From: Trinickia violacea
GTDB taxonomy: Bacteria; Pseudomonadota; Gammaproteobacteria; Burkholderiales; Burkholderiaceae
Reading direction: 5' to 3'
DNA length: 64,000 nt
NCBI RefSeq assembly: GCF_005280735.1
Contig: NZ_CP040077.1
Span: 3,534,001-3,598,000 of the forward strand
Shown here: one piece after another, positions 20,082-28,654 of the stretch
Layout of the letters: each line of letters starts with the position of its first letter
Position numbering within the stretch: position 1 is the first letter of the stretch
The notes under the pieces: generated by a model
Told to the model about the DNA's origin: nothing
The model's input: only the letters and a program-made list of their open reading frames with translations
Database searches by the model: none
Made by a program: the position numbers and the translations under genes

Positions 20082-21182
20082 CTAGCGCGAAGCGCTCTCG
20101 GGCACGGCCGCGCCGCGCAATCCGCTCGTCACATCGACGATCGTCCCGCAATGCGCCGGGTCGTAACCCGCGAGATGGGCCACCGTCGCTCGGAACGCGT
20201 CGCTTTGCAGCGTCTGCAGGACCGGTGCGAGCGGAGCCGTTGCGAGCGGCGCGCGCTCGCACGCGAAGTAATAGTCCTCGTCGACGATCGGGATGAAGTC
20301 GAGCCCGAAATGGTGAGCGGCCGGTTCGACGCCGAAGCCGAGGTCGGCCATGCCGCTCGCGACGAATGCCGCTATCGCCGAATGCGTCAGCTCCGCCGAC
20401 GCGTAGCCGTTGATGCGCTCGGGATCGATGCCGATGCCGCGCAGCGCCAGGTCGAGCAGCATCCGTGTACCCGAGCCCGGCTGGCGGTTGACGAAGCGCA
20501 CGTCGTCGCGAGCCAGGTCGTTCAAGCCGCGAATCCCCTTCGGATTGCCTTTTGGCAGGAAGAGCCCCTGCTTGCGTTGCGTCAGATGAATCAGCACGTG
20601 CCGCTGCGGATCGAGCCAGCGACGGTAGACCGCCGCGCATTTCTCACGGAACGCACCACGCGGCAGGTGAAACCCGGCGAGGTCGCATTCGCCGCGCGCA
20701 AGCGCCGTCACGGCCTCGGCACTGTCGCGGTACTTGATATCGACCGAGGCGGCGTCGCGAGCCACCAGCGCCGTCACAAGCGCCGCAACCGCGTAGCCAT
20801 GCGACGCCTGAATCCGTACCGCACCGCCGTGCTGCCCGAGCCGGCGGTTCAACTCGCTCGCCACCTCGCTCGCGAGCGCCTGCATATTGCCGTCGAGCCG
20901 CTCGGCACATAGGCGTTGCGCTCGCACGACGGCCTGCCCCAAATCCGATAGCGCGGACCCCTTGCCGCGCGCCTTCGCAATCAGCGCGCCTCCCAGGCGC
21001 TCCTCGATCGCGCGCAGCATGCCCCACGCGTGGCGATACGAGAGGCCTTTTTGCGCGGCCGCCTGGGCGATGCTGCCCGTTTCGTCGACGAGCGCAAGCA
21101 GCGGCACGACATCGGTCAGGCTCGTTTCGCGGCCCGCGCTATCGACCACCACCAGTTGCGCCTTGCAGTCGATCTGGATCAT
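20082..21182 (-). CDS. ModE-type HTH regulator with periplasmic-binding-protein-like domain (FdsR-type)
   Basis: A 366-residue transcription factor. N-terminal winged HTH of the ModE/LysR kind (residues ~20-100: LVDETGSIAQAAAQKGLSYRHAWGMLRAIEERLGG), then a PBP-like ligand domain (~120-350) containing FVNRQPGSGTRMLLDLAL, a signature of the substrate-binding domain linked to ModE-type HTHs. It is divergent from fdsG by 130 bases and so probably controls the formate dehydrogenase operon; the ligand could be formate, molybdate or another oxyanion, which the sequence does not settle. Cupriavidus fds operons carry a LysR-type FdsR in the corresponding role. The last ~20 residues are variable. Confidence 0.8.
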   Translation of the reverse strand: MIQIDCKAQLVVVDSAGRETSLTDVVPLLALVDETGSIAQAAAQKGLSYRHAWGMLRAIEERLGGALIAKARGKGSALSDLGQAVVRAQRLCAERLDGNMQALASEVASELNRRLGQHGGAVRIQASHGYAVAALVTALVARDAASVDIKYRDSAEAVTALARGECDLAGFHLPRGAFREKCAAVYRRWLDPQRHVLIHLTQRKQGLFLPKGNPKGIRGLNDLARDDVRFVNRQPGSGTRMLLDLALRGIGIDPERINGYASAELTHSAIAAFVASGMADLGFGVEPAAHHFGLDFIPIVDEDYYFACERAPLATAPLAPVLQTLQSDAFRATVAHLAGYDPAHCGTIVDVTSGLRGAAVPESASR

Positions 21183-21254
21183 TTATGCAGTGCTTCTTCC
21201 TATTGCGAAAGGCTTACTGTCCGCCTATCGTTGTGGGATAAACCATACACCAAA

Positions 21255-21290
21255 GCATATATGCGCTTCATATGATCAACAAGTGCATAT
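21255..21290. promoter_or_regulatory. candidate operator in the fdsR-fdsG divergent region
   Basis: A perfect 10-base palindrome GCATATATGC (21255-21264) is followed by two more CATAT motifs (21269-21273 and 21286-21290), the latter two each continuing into TGATC. The AT-rich cluster is unlike its GC-rich surroundings and sits 23-58 bases before the fdsG start. Confidence 0.5.
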
Positions 21291-21312
21291 TTGATCTTGG
21301 AGGAGCCCCACT

Positions 21313-21801
21313 TTGGACAACCCCGCCGCCCCGGCCGCATCCGCGCCGGAAGAACTCGTCCGCCGCCATGCGAAGTCCGGCGCGTCCCTGATCGCCGTGC
21401 TGCACGCGATTCAGGACGAAGCCGGTTTTATCCCGCCGGAAACGGTCGCGCCGCTTGCGCGCGCGATGAACCTGTCGCGTGCCGAAGTGCATGGCGTCAT
21501 CACCTACTACCATCATTTCCGCACCCGCCCCGCCGCGCGCGTGACCGTGCAGCTCTGCCGCGCCGAATCGTGCCGCAGCATGGGGACGGAGGCGCTCGCG
21601 CAGCACATCGAAGCGCGCACGGGCTGCCGTTTCGATGCCGAGCACGGGCCGGACCTCGGGCTCGAATCGGTATATTGTCTCGGGCAATGCGCGCTGTCGC
21701 CGGCGATGATGATCAATGACACGCTCTATGCGAAAGTCACGCCGCAGAAGTTCGATGCGCTGATCGACGCCGCGTGCGCGAAGCAGAAGGAGCCGGCATG
21801 A
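21313..21801 (+). CDS. fdsG: NAD-dependent formate dehydrogenase gamma subunit
   Basis: A 162-residue subunit homologous to NuoE/HoxE, carrying one [2Fe-2S] cluster in the soluble formate dehydrogenase that oxidises formate to CO2 with NAD+. Seen: HGVITYYHHFRTRPA near residues 60-74, and the four cysteine ligands as CRAESC near 82-87 and CLGQC near 121-125. The start is a TTG at 21313, 6 bases after GGAGGAGC. It overlaps fdsB by four bases (ATGA). Confidence 0.94.
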   Translation: MDNPAAPAASAPEELVRRHAKSGASLIAVLHAIQDEAGFIPPETVAPLARAMNLSRAEVHGVITYYHHFRTRPAARVTVQLCRAESCRSMGTEALAQHIEARTGCRFDAEHGPDLGLESVYCLGQCALSPAMMINDTLYAKVTPQKFDALIDAACAKQKEPA

Positions 21802-23357
21802 CTCGCGTCTACGTCCCCCGCGATTCTTCAGCGCTCGCGCTCGGCGCGGATGCGCTCGCTGACGCGATCGTCCGCGAGGCAGCAAGCCGCGGCCTCGCCG
21901 TCGAATTGGTGCGCAACGGCACGCGCGGCCTGCTGTGGCTCGAGCCGCTCGTCGAAGTCGAGACGCCGGCGGGCCGCATCGGCTACGCGAATGTCGATGA
22001 AGCCGACGTCGCGTCGCTTTTTGACGCCGGGTGGCTCGCCGGCGGCGAGCAGGCGCGGCGCGTAGGCCTCGTCGACGAGATGCCTTATCTCAAGCGCCAG
22101 CAACGCCTCACGTTCGCGCGCATCGGCATCACCGATCCTCTTTCCATCGAGGACTACCTCGCGCACGAAGGGCTCGCCGGCCTGAAAGCCGCGCTCGCGA
22201 TGGACAGCGCCGCCGCCTGCGAAGCGCTCGTCGACTCGGGCCTGCGTGGACGCGGCGGAGCGGCGTTCCCCGCGGGCATCAAGTGGCGCACGGTGCGCAA
22301 TGCGCAAGCGGCGCAGAAATACGTCGTCTGCAACGCGGACGAAGGCGACTCCGGCACGTTTTCCGACCGCCTCGTCATGGAAAGCGATCCTTACTGCCTG
22401 ATCGAAGGGATGATCATCGCGGGGATCTCGACCGGCGCGACGCAGGGCTACATCTACGTACGCAGCGAATATCCGCATTCGATCGCCGCGCTCAACGCCG
22501 CGATCGAGAAAGCACGCGCGGAAGGCTGGCTCGGTGCGAGCGTGCTCGGCTCGGCGCATCAGTTCGAACTCACGGTGGCGAAGGGCGCGGGCTCGTACGT
22601 CTGCGGCGAAGAAACCGCGATGCTCGAATCGATCGAAGGCAAGCGCGGCATCGTGCGCGCGAAGCCTCCGCTGCCGGCGCTCTCCGGCCTCTTCGGCCAG
22701 CCGACCGTCATCAACAACGTGATCACGCTCGCAACCGTGCCGATCATCTTCGCGCGCGGCGCGAAGTTCTATCGCGACTTCGGCATGGGCAAATCACGCG
22801 GCACGCTGCCGTTTCAACTGGCCGGCAACGTGAAGCACGGCGGGCTCGTCGAGCTGGCGTTCGGCGTCACGCTGCGTGAGCTGCTGTTCGACTTCGGCGG
22901 CGGCACCGCGAGCGGCCGACCGGCGCGCGCCGTGCAAGTCGGCGGGCCGCTCGGCACCTATCTGCCCGAAAGCCAATGGGATATCCCGCTCGACTACGAA
23001 GCCTACGCCGCGGTCGGCGCGGTGGTCGGGCACGGCGGGCTCGTCGTGCACGACGACACCTCGAATCTCGCCGAACTCGCGCAATACGCGATGCACTTCT
23101 GCGCGCTCGAATCCTGCGGCAAATGCACGCCGTGCCGGATCGGCTCGACGCGCGGTGTCGAAGTGATCGAACGCATCCGCGATGGCGACACTTCGGAGAA
23201 GCAAGTGCAGTTGCTGCGCGACCTGTGCGACACGATGGTATCCGGCTCGCTCTGCGCGATGGGCGGCATGACGCCCTTCCCCGTGCTTTCCGCCCTTGAA
23301 CATTTTCCCGAAGACTTCGGTCTTCGCCCGGCCCAGCCCAACAAGGCTGCGGCTTGA
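21798..23357 (+). CDS. fdsB: NAD-dependent formate dehydrogenase beta subunit (FMN, NADH site)
   Basis: A 519-residue NuoF/HoxF-like subunit: N-terminal thioredoxin-like [2Fe-2S]-type region (~1-110, cysteine ligands not evident), then the flavoprotein core with the FMN/NAD signature GLRGRGGAAFPAGIKW near residues 146-161, GAGSYVCGEETAMLESIEGK near 267-286, and the [4Fe-4S] motif ESCGKCTPCRIGSTRG near 437-452. It transfers electrons from the FdsA/FdsG clusters to NAD+. Start at the ATG overlapping the fdsG stop. Its stop is followed within 11 bases by fdsA. Confidence 0.95.
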   Translation: MTRVYVPRDSSALALGADALADAIVREAASRGLAVELVRNGTRGLLWLEPLVEVETPAGRIGYANVDEADVASLFDAGWLAGGEQARRVGLVDEMPYLKRQQRLTFARIGITDPLSIEDYLAHEGLAGLKAALAMDSAAACEALVDSGLRGRGGAAFPAGIKWRTVRNAQAAQKYVVCNADEGDSGTFSDRLVMESDPYCLIEGMIIAGISTGATQGYIYVRSEYPHSIAALNAAIEKARAEGWLGASVLGSAHQFELTVAKGAGSYVCGEETAMLESIEGKRGIVRAKPPLPALSGLFGQPTVINNVITLATVPIIFARGAKFYRDFGMGKSRGTLPFQLAGNVKHGGLVELAFGVTLRELLFDFGGGTASGRPARAVQVGGPLGTYLPESQWDIPLDYEAYAAVGAVVGHGGLVVHDDTSNLAELAQYAMHFCALESCGKCTPCRIGSTRGVEVIERIRDGDTSEKQVQLLRDLCDTMVSGSLCAMGGMTPFPVLSALEHFPEDFGLRPAQPNKAAA

Positions 23358-23368
23358 TGGAGCCCGCT

Positions 23369-26353
23369 ATGTCCGACGTCTCCCCAATTCAAGCAACTGC
23401 CGGCGCCGCGAAGGAAGTCCCTTCGGGGGGCGGCTGCGGCTCAGGCAACTGTGCATGCAAGTCCGAAGCTTTGGTGCGGACCACCCGTGCCCGGTCGCCT
23501 TATGACGAAACCGACTACGGCACGCCGTTCGTCCACGCCGATACCGATGTCACGCTCGACATCGACGGATGCCTCGTCACCGTGCCCGCGGGCACGTCGG
23601 TGATGCGCGCGGCGATCGAAGCCGGCGTCAACGTACCGAAGCTCTGCGCGACCGATTCGCTCGAAGCGTTTGGTTCGTGCCGGCTGTGTCTCGTGGAAAT
23701 CGAAGGCCGCAAGGGCTATCCGGCGTCGTGCACGACGCCGGTCGAAGCCGGCATGAAGGTGCGCACGCAAAGCGATCGCCTACAGGCGCTGCGCCGCAAC
23801 GTGATGGAGCTCTACATCTCCGATCACCCGCTCGATTGCCTCACGTGCCCCACGAACGGCAACTGCGAGCTGCAGGACATGGCGGGTGTCGTCGGCTTGC
23901 GCGAAGTGCGCTACGGCTATGACGGCGCGAACCACCTGCACGACCAGAAGGACGAGTCGAACCCCTACTTCACCTACGATCCGTCGAAGTGCATCGTCTG
24001 CAACCGCTGCGTGCGCGCGTGCGAAGAAACGCAAGGCACGTTCGCGCTGACGATCGCCTCGCGCGGCTTCGAATCGCGCGTGGCGGCCAGCGAGAGCCAG
24101 CCGTTCATGGAATCCGAATGCGTGTCATGCGGGGCGTGCGTGGCCGCCTGCCCGACCGCGACGCTGCACGAAAAGACCATCGCCGTGCTCGGCCAGCCCG
24201 AGCACTCGGTCGTGACGACTTGCGCGTATTGCGGCGTCGGATGCTCGCTGAAAGCGGAGATGAAGGGCAGCCAAGTCGTGCGGATGATGCCGAACAAGAA
24301 CGGCGAAGCGAACGAAGGCCATGCGTGCGTGAAGGGCCGCTTCGCGTGGGGCTACGCGACCCACAAGGACCGCATCACGAAGCCGATGATCCGCGCCAAG
24401 ATCACCGACCCGTGGCGCGAAGTCAGCTGGGACGAAGCGCTCACCTACGCGGCGTCGGAATTCCGCCGCATTCAGGCGAAGCACGGGCGCGATTCGATCG
24501 GCGGCATCACGTCGTCGCGCTGCACGAACGAGGAAACCTACCTCGTGCAAAAGCTCGTGCGCGCCGCGTTCGGCAACAACAATGTCGACACCTGCGCGCG
24601 CGTCTGTCACTCGCCGACCGGCTATGGCCTGAAGACGACGCTCGGCGAATCGGCGGGCACGCAGACGTTCGCATCGGTCGAGCACGCCGACGTCATCATG
24701 GTGATCGGCGCGAATCCGACCGACGGCCACCCGGTGTTCGCGTCGCGCCTGAAACGGCGTCTGCGGCAAGGCGCGAAGCTGATCGTCGTCGATCCGCGGC
24801 GCATCGATCTCGTCGATACGCCGCATGTGAAGGCGCAGTACCACTTGCCGTTGCGTCCGGGCACGAACGTCGCCATCGTCAACGCGCTCGCGCACGTGAT
24901 CGTGACCGAGGGGCTCCTCAACGAGGCGTTCATTGCCGAACGCTGCGAGACCCGCGCGTTCGAGCAATGGCGCGCGTTCGTCGCCCTGCCTGAGAACGCG
25001 CCGGAAGCGACCGCCGATGTGACGGGCGTGCCGGCCGAGCGGGTGCGCGCCGCCGCGCGCCTCTATGCGACGGGCGGCAATGCCGCGATCTACTACGGTC
25101 TGGGCGTCACCGAGCACGTGCAAGGCTCGACGACGGTGATCGGCATCGCCAATCTCGCGATGGCGACCGGCAACGTCGGCCGCGAAGGCGTCGGCGTCAA
25201 TCCGCTGCGCGGCCAGAACAACGTGCAAGGCTCGTGCGACATGGGCTCGTTCCCGCACGAGCTGCCCGGCTATCGCCATATCGGCGATGCCACGGTGCGC
25301 GCGGAATTCGAAGACGCATGGCACGTGACGCTGCAACCCGAGCCGGGCCTGCGTATCCCGAACATGTTCGACGCCGCGCTCGACGGCAGCTTCAAGGGTC
25401 TGTATTGCCAGGGCGAAGACATCGTCCAGTCCGATCCGAATACCCAGCATGTGTCGGCGGCGCTGTCGTCGATGGAATGCATCGTCGTGCAGGACATCTT
25501 CCTGAACGAAACGGCGAAATACGCGCACGTCTTCCTGCCCGGTTCGTCGTTCCTCGAAAAAGACGGCACGTTCACGAACGCCGAGCGCCGTATCTCGCGC
25601 GTGCGCCGCGTGATGCCGCCCCTTAGCGGCTACGCCGATTGGGAAGTCACGCAACTGCTCTCGAAGAAGCTCGGCTACGAGATGGACTACGCGCATCCGT
25701 CGGAAATCATGGACGAAATCGCGCGCCTCACGCCGACCTTCCACGGCGTGTCGTTCGACTTGATCGACAAGCTCGGCAGCATTCAGTGGCCGTGCAACGA
25801 GCATGCGCCCGAAGGCACGCCGATCATGCACGTCGACGAGTTCGTGCGCGGCAAGGGCAAGTTCGTGATCACGCAGTTCATCGCGTCGCCGGAAAAAGTG
25901 ACGCGCAAGTATCCGCTGCTGCTCACGACGGGCCGCATCCTGTCGCAGTACAACGTCGGCGCGCAGACGCGCCGCACCGATAACGTCCGCTGGCACGACG
26001 AAGATCGCCTCGAGATTCATCCCGATGACGCCGCCGAACGCGGCATCAAGACGGGCGACTGGGCCGGCATCGAGTCGCGTGCGGGGCAGACGGTGCTGCG
26101 CGCGCTCGTCACCGAGCGGATGCAGCCGGGCGTCGTCTACACGACGTTCCACTTCCCCGAATCGGGCGCGAACGTCATTACGACCGACAACTCCGATTGG
26201 GCGACCAACTGCCCCGAGTACAAGGTGACGGCCGTGCAGGTCACGCCGGTCGAGCAGCCTTCGCAATGGCAGAAGCAATATTCGCGCTTCAACGCCGAGC
26301 AGCTCGACTTGCTGCGCCAGCGCGAACCCGCGAACGCGACGAGCGGGAAATGA
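23369..26353 (+). CDS. fdsA: NAD-dependent formate dehydrogenase alpha subunit (molybdopterin)
   Basis: A 994-residue catalytic subunit. In order: a Cys-rich N-terminus (GGGCGSGNCACK), [2Fe-2S] domain (~50-130, CATDSLEAFGSCRLC), a His-Cys [4Fe-4S] site (HPLDCLTCPTNGNC, ~152-165), two ferredoxin clusters (CIVCNRCVRAC and CVSCGACVAAC), a further [4Fe-4S] at CAYCGVGC, then the bis-MGD domain. The Mo ligand is cysteine in CARVCHSPTGYGLKTTLGE, not selenocysteine. Start chosen at the ATG at 23369 because GGAG lies six bases before it; an ATG at 23357 that overlaps the fdsB stop is the alternative. Confidence 0.95.
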   Translation: MSDVSPIQATAGAAKEVPSGGGCGSGNCACKSEALVRTTRARSPYDETDYGTPFVHADTDVTLDIDGCLVTVPAGTSVMRAAIEAGVNVPKLCATDSLEAFGSCRLCLVEIEGRKGYPASCTTPVEAGMKVRTQSDRLQALRRNVMELYISDHPLDCLTCPTNGNCELQDMAGVVGLREVRYGYDGANHLHDQKDESNPYFTYDPSKCIVCNRCVRACEETQGTFALTIASRGFESRVAASESQPFMESECVSCGACVAACPTATLHEKTIAVLGQPEHSVVTTCAYCGVGCSLKAEMKGSQVVRMMPNKNGEANEGHACVKGRFAWGYATHKDRITKPMIRAKITDPWREVSWDEALTYAASEFRRIQAKHGRDSIGGITSSRCTNEETYLVQKLVRAAFGNNNVDTCARVCHSPTGYGLKTTLGESAGTQTFASVEHADVIMVIGANPTDGHPVFASRLKRRLRQGAKLIVVDPRRIDLVDTPHVKAQYHLPLRPGTNVAIVNALAHVIVTEGLLNEAFIAERCETRAFEQWRAFVALPENAPEATADVTGVPAERVRAAARLYATGGNAAIYYGLGVTEHVQGSTTVIGIANLAMATGNVGREGVGVNPLRGQNNVQGSCDMGSFPHELPGYRHIGDATVRAEFEDAWHVTLQPEPGLRIPNMFDAALDGSFKGLYCQGEDIVQSDPNTQHVSAALSSMECIVVQDIFLNETAKYAHVFLPGSSFLEKDGTFTNAERRISRVRRVMPPLSGYADWEVTQLLSKKLGYEMDYAHPSEIMDEIARLTPTFHGVSFDLIDKLGSIQWPCNEHAPEGTPIMHVDEFVRGKGKFVITQFIASPEKVTRKYPLLLTTGRILSQYNVGAQTRRTDNVRWHDEDRLEIHPDDAAERGIKTGDWAGIESRAGQTVLRALVTERMQPGVVYTTFHFPESGANVITTDNSDWATNCPEYKVTAVQVTPVEQPSQWQKQYSRFNAEQLDLLRQREPANATSGK

Positions 26354-26420
26354 CGAAGCCGAAGCCGGGGCCTGGCGCTTGCCCGCGCAGCCCCGGCACC
26401 GAACGCATCAGCGAGCAACG

Positions 26421-26663
26421 ATGAACCAAGAACATTTGATCGTCATGGCCAATCAGATCGGCGAATTCTTCGCGTCGATGCCCGATCACGATGAGGCGCT
26501 GGCCAGCGTCGCCAATCACATTCGCCGCTACTGGGAACCCCGGATGCGGCGCGCGATCCTGGCGGCGCTCGATGAGCCGGACGCGGCGGCGTCGATGGAG
26601 CCGATCGTCAGGGAAGCGCTCACCCGATCGCGCGAGGCGCTGACGCCGGCAGCCGCGGTTTGA
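26421..26663 (+). CDS. fdsD: formate dehydrogenase delta subunit
   Basis: An 80-residue FdsD-family protein, a small helical subunit of the soluble formate dehydrogenase. Seen: MNQEHLIVMANQIGEFFASM and VANHIRRYWEPRMRR, both typical of the family. It follows fdsA by 67 bases with no fdsC (FdhD-like) gene between, unlike the fdsGBACD order of Cupriavidus necator. It is the last gene of the operon; the next gene is convergent. Confidence 0.92.
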   Translation: MNQEHLIVMANQIGEFFASMPDHDEALASVANHIRRYWEPRMRRAILAALDEPDAAASMEPIVREALTRSREALTPAAAV

Positions 26664-26731
26664 CACGCCATTTGATCGATTGAAGCCACACCCAAACGGA
26701 CGCAAGAAAGGAGAGCGTCGGGCACGCGGCC

Positions 26732-28444
26732 TCAGGCGTGCTCCCGCGTGCGCCCAAACCACGTCTCGCAGTGGCGCAAGAGCGCGTTGCCGTCCGATGC
26801 CGGCCGGCCGCGCGCGCAGATATAGCCGTCCGGCCGCACGAGATAGAAAGCCGGCCGCGTACGTCCGTAGGATTCGCTAAGCGACGGCGCGCCGTCGCGA
26901 GGCGTTTCGCACACGTGCCAGATCCGCACCGCGCCCGGCAGAGCGCGTTCGATATCCTGAGCCAGGCGAGATAGCTCGGCGGCGGGCGCGGGCGCGGCGC
27001 TTGCCGGTGAGTCGGCGTCCTTCCCCGCTTCAACCAGCAGGAACAGCGAAAAGAACGCCGGGTCGTGCAAGTCGAAGATGCGGCCAATTCCCGGCGCACG
27101 CCCGAGCGGCCCGTCGACCACATGCACGACCGCATCAGGCGCCCGCTCACCCGCCCGCGGCCCGCCGTCGAGCACGCGTTCGAGCGAGAGCGCGCTGCGC
27201 CGGTATTGCACCGACAGCTCGCTGACCGTGAGCCGCGCCGCATCGCGCAGCGGCCCGAGCGTGGCGAGCACCGGCATCACGCGGTCGCGCAGCAATTTGA
27301 GCGGCCCATGCTCGGCCTCGGCCATTTGCATCATGAAGCTGGTCTGACGCAGCACGTCGCGCTCGATCGGATGGCGCTCGGCCTGATAGGTATCGAGCAG
27401 TTGATCGGGCGCGCCGCCCGACAACAGGCGCGCGAGCTTCCAGCCGAGATTGAACGCCTCCTGAATCCCCGTGTTCATCCCTTGCGCGCCGGCGGGACTA
27501 TGGACGTGCGCCGAATCGCCCGCGAGGAAAACCCGTTGCGCGCGCAACCGTTCGGCGATGCGGCTGTTGACGTTGAAAAACGACGACCACGCGAGTGCAT
27601 CGAGATCGAGCCGGCCGTGCACGCGCCGCGCGGCGATCTGACGGCATTCGTCGAGCGACGGCGCGGCGGGCGGCGGCTTGATCTCCTGTTGCGCCGCGGC
27701 CGAGTCTGCGTTCGCCGCCGCACTCGACGCCGCGGCGGCCAGCGACGGCGGATTGTCCGCGATCAGACGATGACGCCCGCCGCCTAGCGGAAAAAGTCCG
27801 ACCAGCCCCTCACCCGACGCGAAGATATAAAACTCGTCGTCGGACCAATCGGATACGGCCTGCAAATCGGCGAGCAAGAACGTCTGCTCGAAGGTCTTCC
27901 CCGCAAACCCGATGCTGAGCAGGTGCCGCACCGTGCTGTGAGCACCGTCGGCGCCGATCAGATACGCCGCGTGCGCGATCTCGCTGCGGCCATCGGCATG
28001 CGACAGCACGGCTTCCACGCGCGACGCCCCCGGCGTCAGCCCCGTCAGCTCGACACCGCGCTCGACCGTCACGCCGAGCGTCGCGAGATGCTCGGTCAAC
28101 AGCCGCTCGGTCACGCTCTGATCGAGAAACAGCAGGTAGGGGTAGCGCGTCTGCAGCGGATCGAAATCGAGGCGCGCGAGGCGATGCCCATTCGAATAGA
28201 GGTTGGCGGCCCGTGCGCGATGGCCGAGTTCGAGGAACGGCTCGACGATCCGATGCTGCTCCAGCAATTCCAGAGTGCGCGCCTGGATGCCGATCGCGCG
28301 TGAATACGGCGATGGCTGCGCCGCCTTGTCGATCAACCGCACTGGTATATGCGCCCGCGAGAGGCTCGTCGCGGCGGCAAGCCCGGTCGGCCCCGCGCCG
28401 ACGATCAGCACGGGATGTGCGTTCCCCCCAACGTCGGCGCTCAT
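26732..28444 (-). CDS. FAD-dependent aromatic-ring monooxygenase family protein
   Basis: A 570-residue group A flavoprotein monooxygenase. Seen: the FAD Rossmann motif VLIVGAGPTGLAAATSL near residues 12-28, the DG motif LIGADGAHSTVR near 160-171, the GD motif VFLAGDSAHVHSPAGAQGMN near 310-329, and a C-terminal thioredoxin-like domain (~430-570) as in phenol hydroxylase and TfdB-like enzymes. An Ala-rich insertion (~235-260, AAASSAAANADSAAAQQ) is unusual. The aromatic substrate cannot be deduced. A repeat element and a hairpin repeat lie directly upstream of the start. Confidence 0.85.
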   Translation of the reverse strand: MSADVGGNAHPVLIVGAGPTGLAAATSLSRAHIPVRLIDKAAQPSPYSRAIGIQARTLELLEQHRIVEPFLELGHRARAANLYSNGHRLARLDFDPLQTRYPYLLFLDQSVTERLLTEHLATLGVTVERGVELTGLTPGASRVEAVLSHADGRSEIAHAAYLIGADGAHSTVRHLLSIGFAGKTFEQTFLLADLQAVSDWSDDEFYIFASGEGLVGLFPLGGGRHRLIADNPPSLAAAASSAAANADSAAAQQEIKPPPAAPSLDECRQIAARRVHGRLDLDALAWSSFFNVNSRIAERLRAQRVFLAGDSAHVHSPAGAQGMNTGIQEAFNLGWKLARLLSGGAPDQLLDTYQAERHPIERDVLRQTSFMMQMAEAEHGPLKLLRDRVMPVLATLGPLRDAARLTVSELSVQYRRSALSLERVLDGGPRAGERAPDAVVHVVDGPLGRAPGIGRIFDLHDPAFFSLFLLVEAGKDADSPASAAPAPAAELSRLAQDIERALPGAVRIWHVCETPRDGAPSLSESYGRTRPAFYLVRPDGYICARGRPASDGNALLRHCETWFGRTREHA

Positions 28445-28461
28445 GTTGTCTCCCGTGTCGA

Positions 28462-28492
28462 CCCGAGTTGGCGCTTCAGCGCTCTACTCGGG
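28462..28492. repeat. short hairpin repeat, copy 2 (GCGCTTCAGCGC core)
   Basis: CCCGAGT..GCGC-TTCA-GCGC..ACTCGGG, a seven-base outer and four-base inner stem. Shares the core and the GAGTT..ACTC arms with the copy at 16633-16658. It lies between the larger repeat (28493-28568) and the start of the FAD monooxygenase gene. Confidence 0.65.
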
Positions 28493-28568
28493 TCCCATGC
28501 CGCCCCGAGGGAGGCAACCGCCCCCCCGGGGGGCAGCACACGTAAGTGAGCGTGGGGGCAGTTCATCA
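28493..28568 (-). repeat. GC-rich start-proximal repeat, copy A (rearranged)
   Basis: Minus-strand order: CCCCCACGCTCACTTACG, the hairpin GCCCCCC/GGGGGGC, then GCCTCCCTCGGGGCGGC. The 3' arm GGGAGGC seen in the other copies is missing and replaced by a short hairpin repeat. It is 5' of the FAD monooxygenase gene in the same orientation as the other copies (39395, 52044, 62427). Confidence 0.75.
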
Positions 28569-28654
28569 TCTCCTCCAGCGGGCAACATCCAGCCAGTGTA
28601 CGCCGCCCTCCCGGCTTGAGGCACATCCGGCCCGATTTCAGCGCCCGCCCGCCT

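Noticed and set aside
23369..26353. Selenocysteine-containing formate dehydrogenase
   Set aside because: The molybdenum-ligand position is an ordinary cysteine codon within CARVCHSPTG and there is no in-frame TGA.
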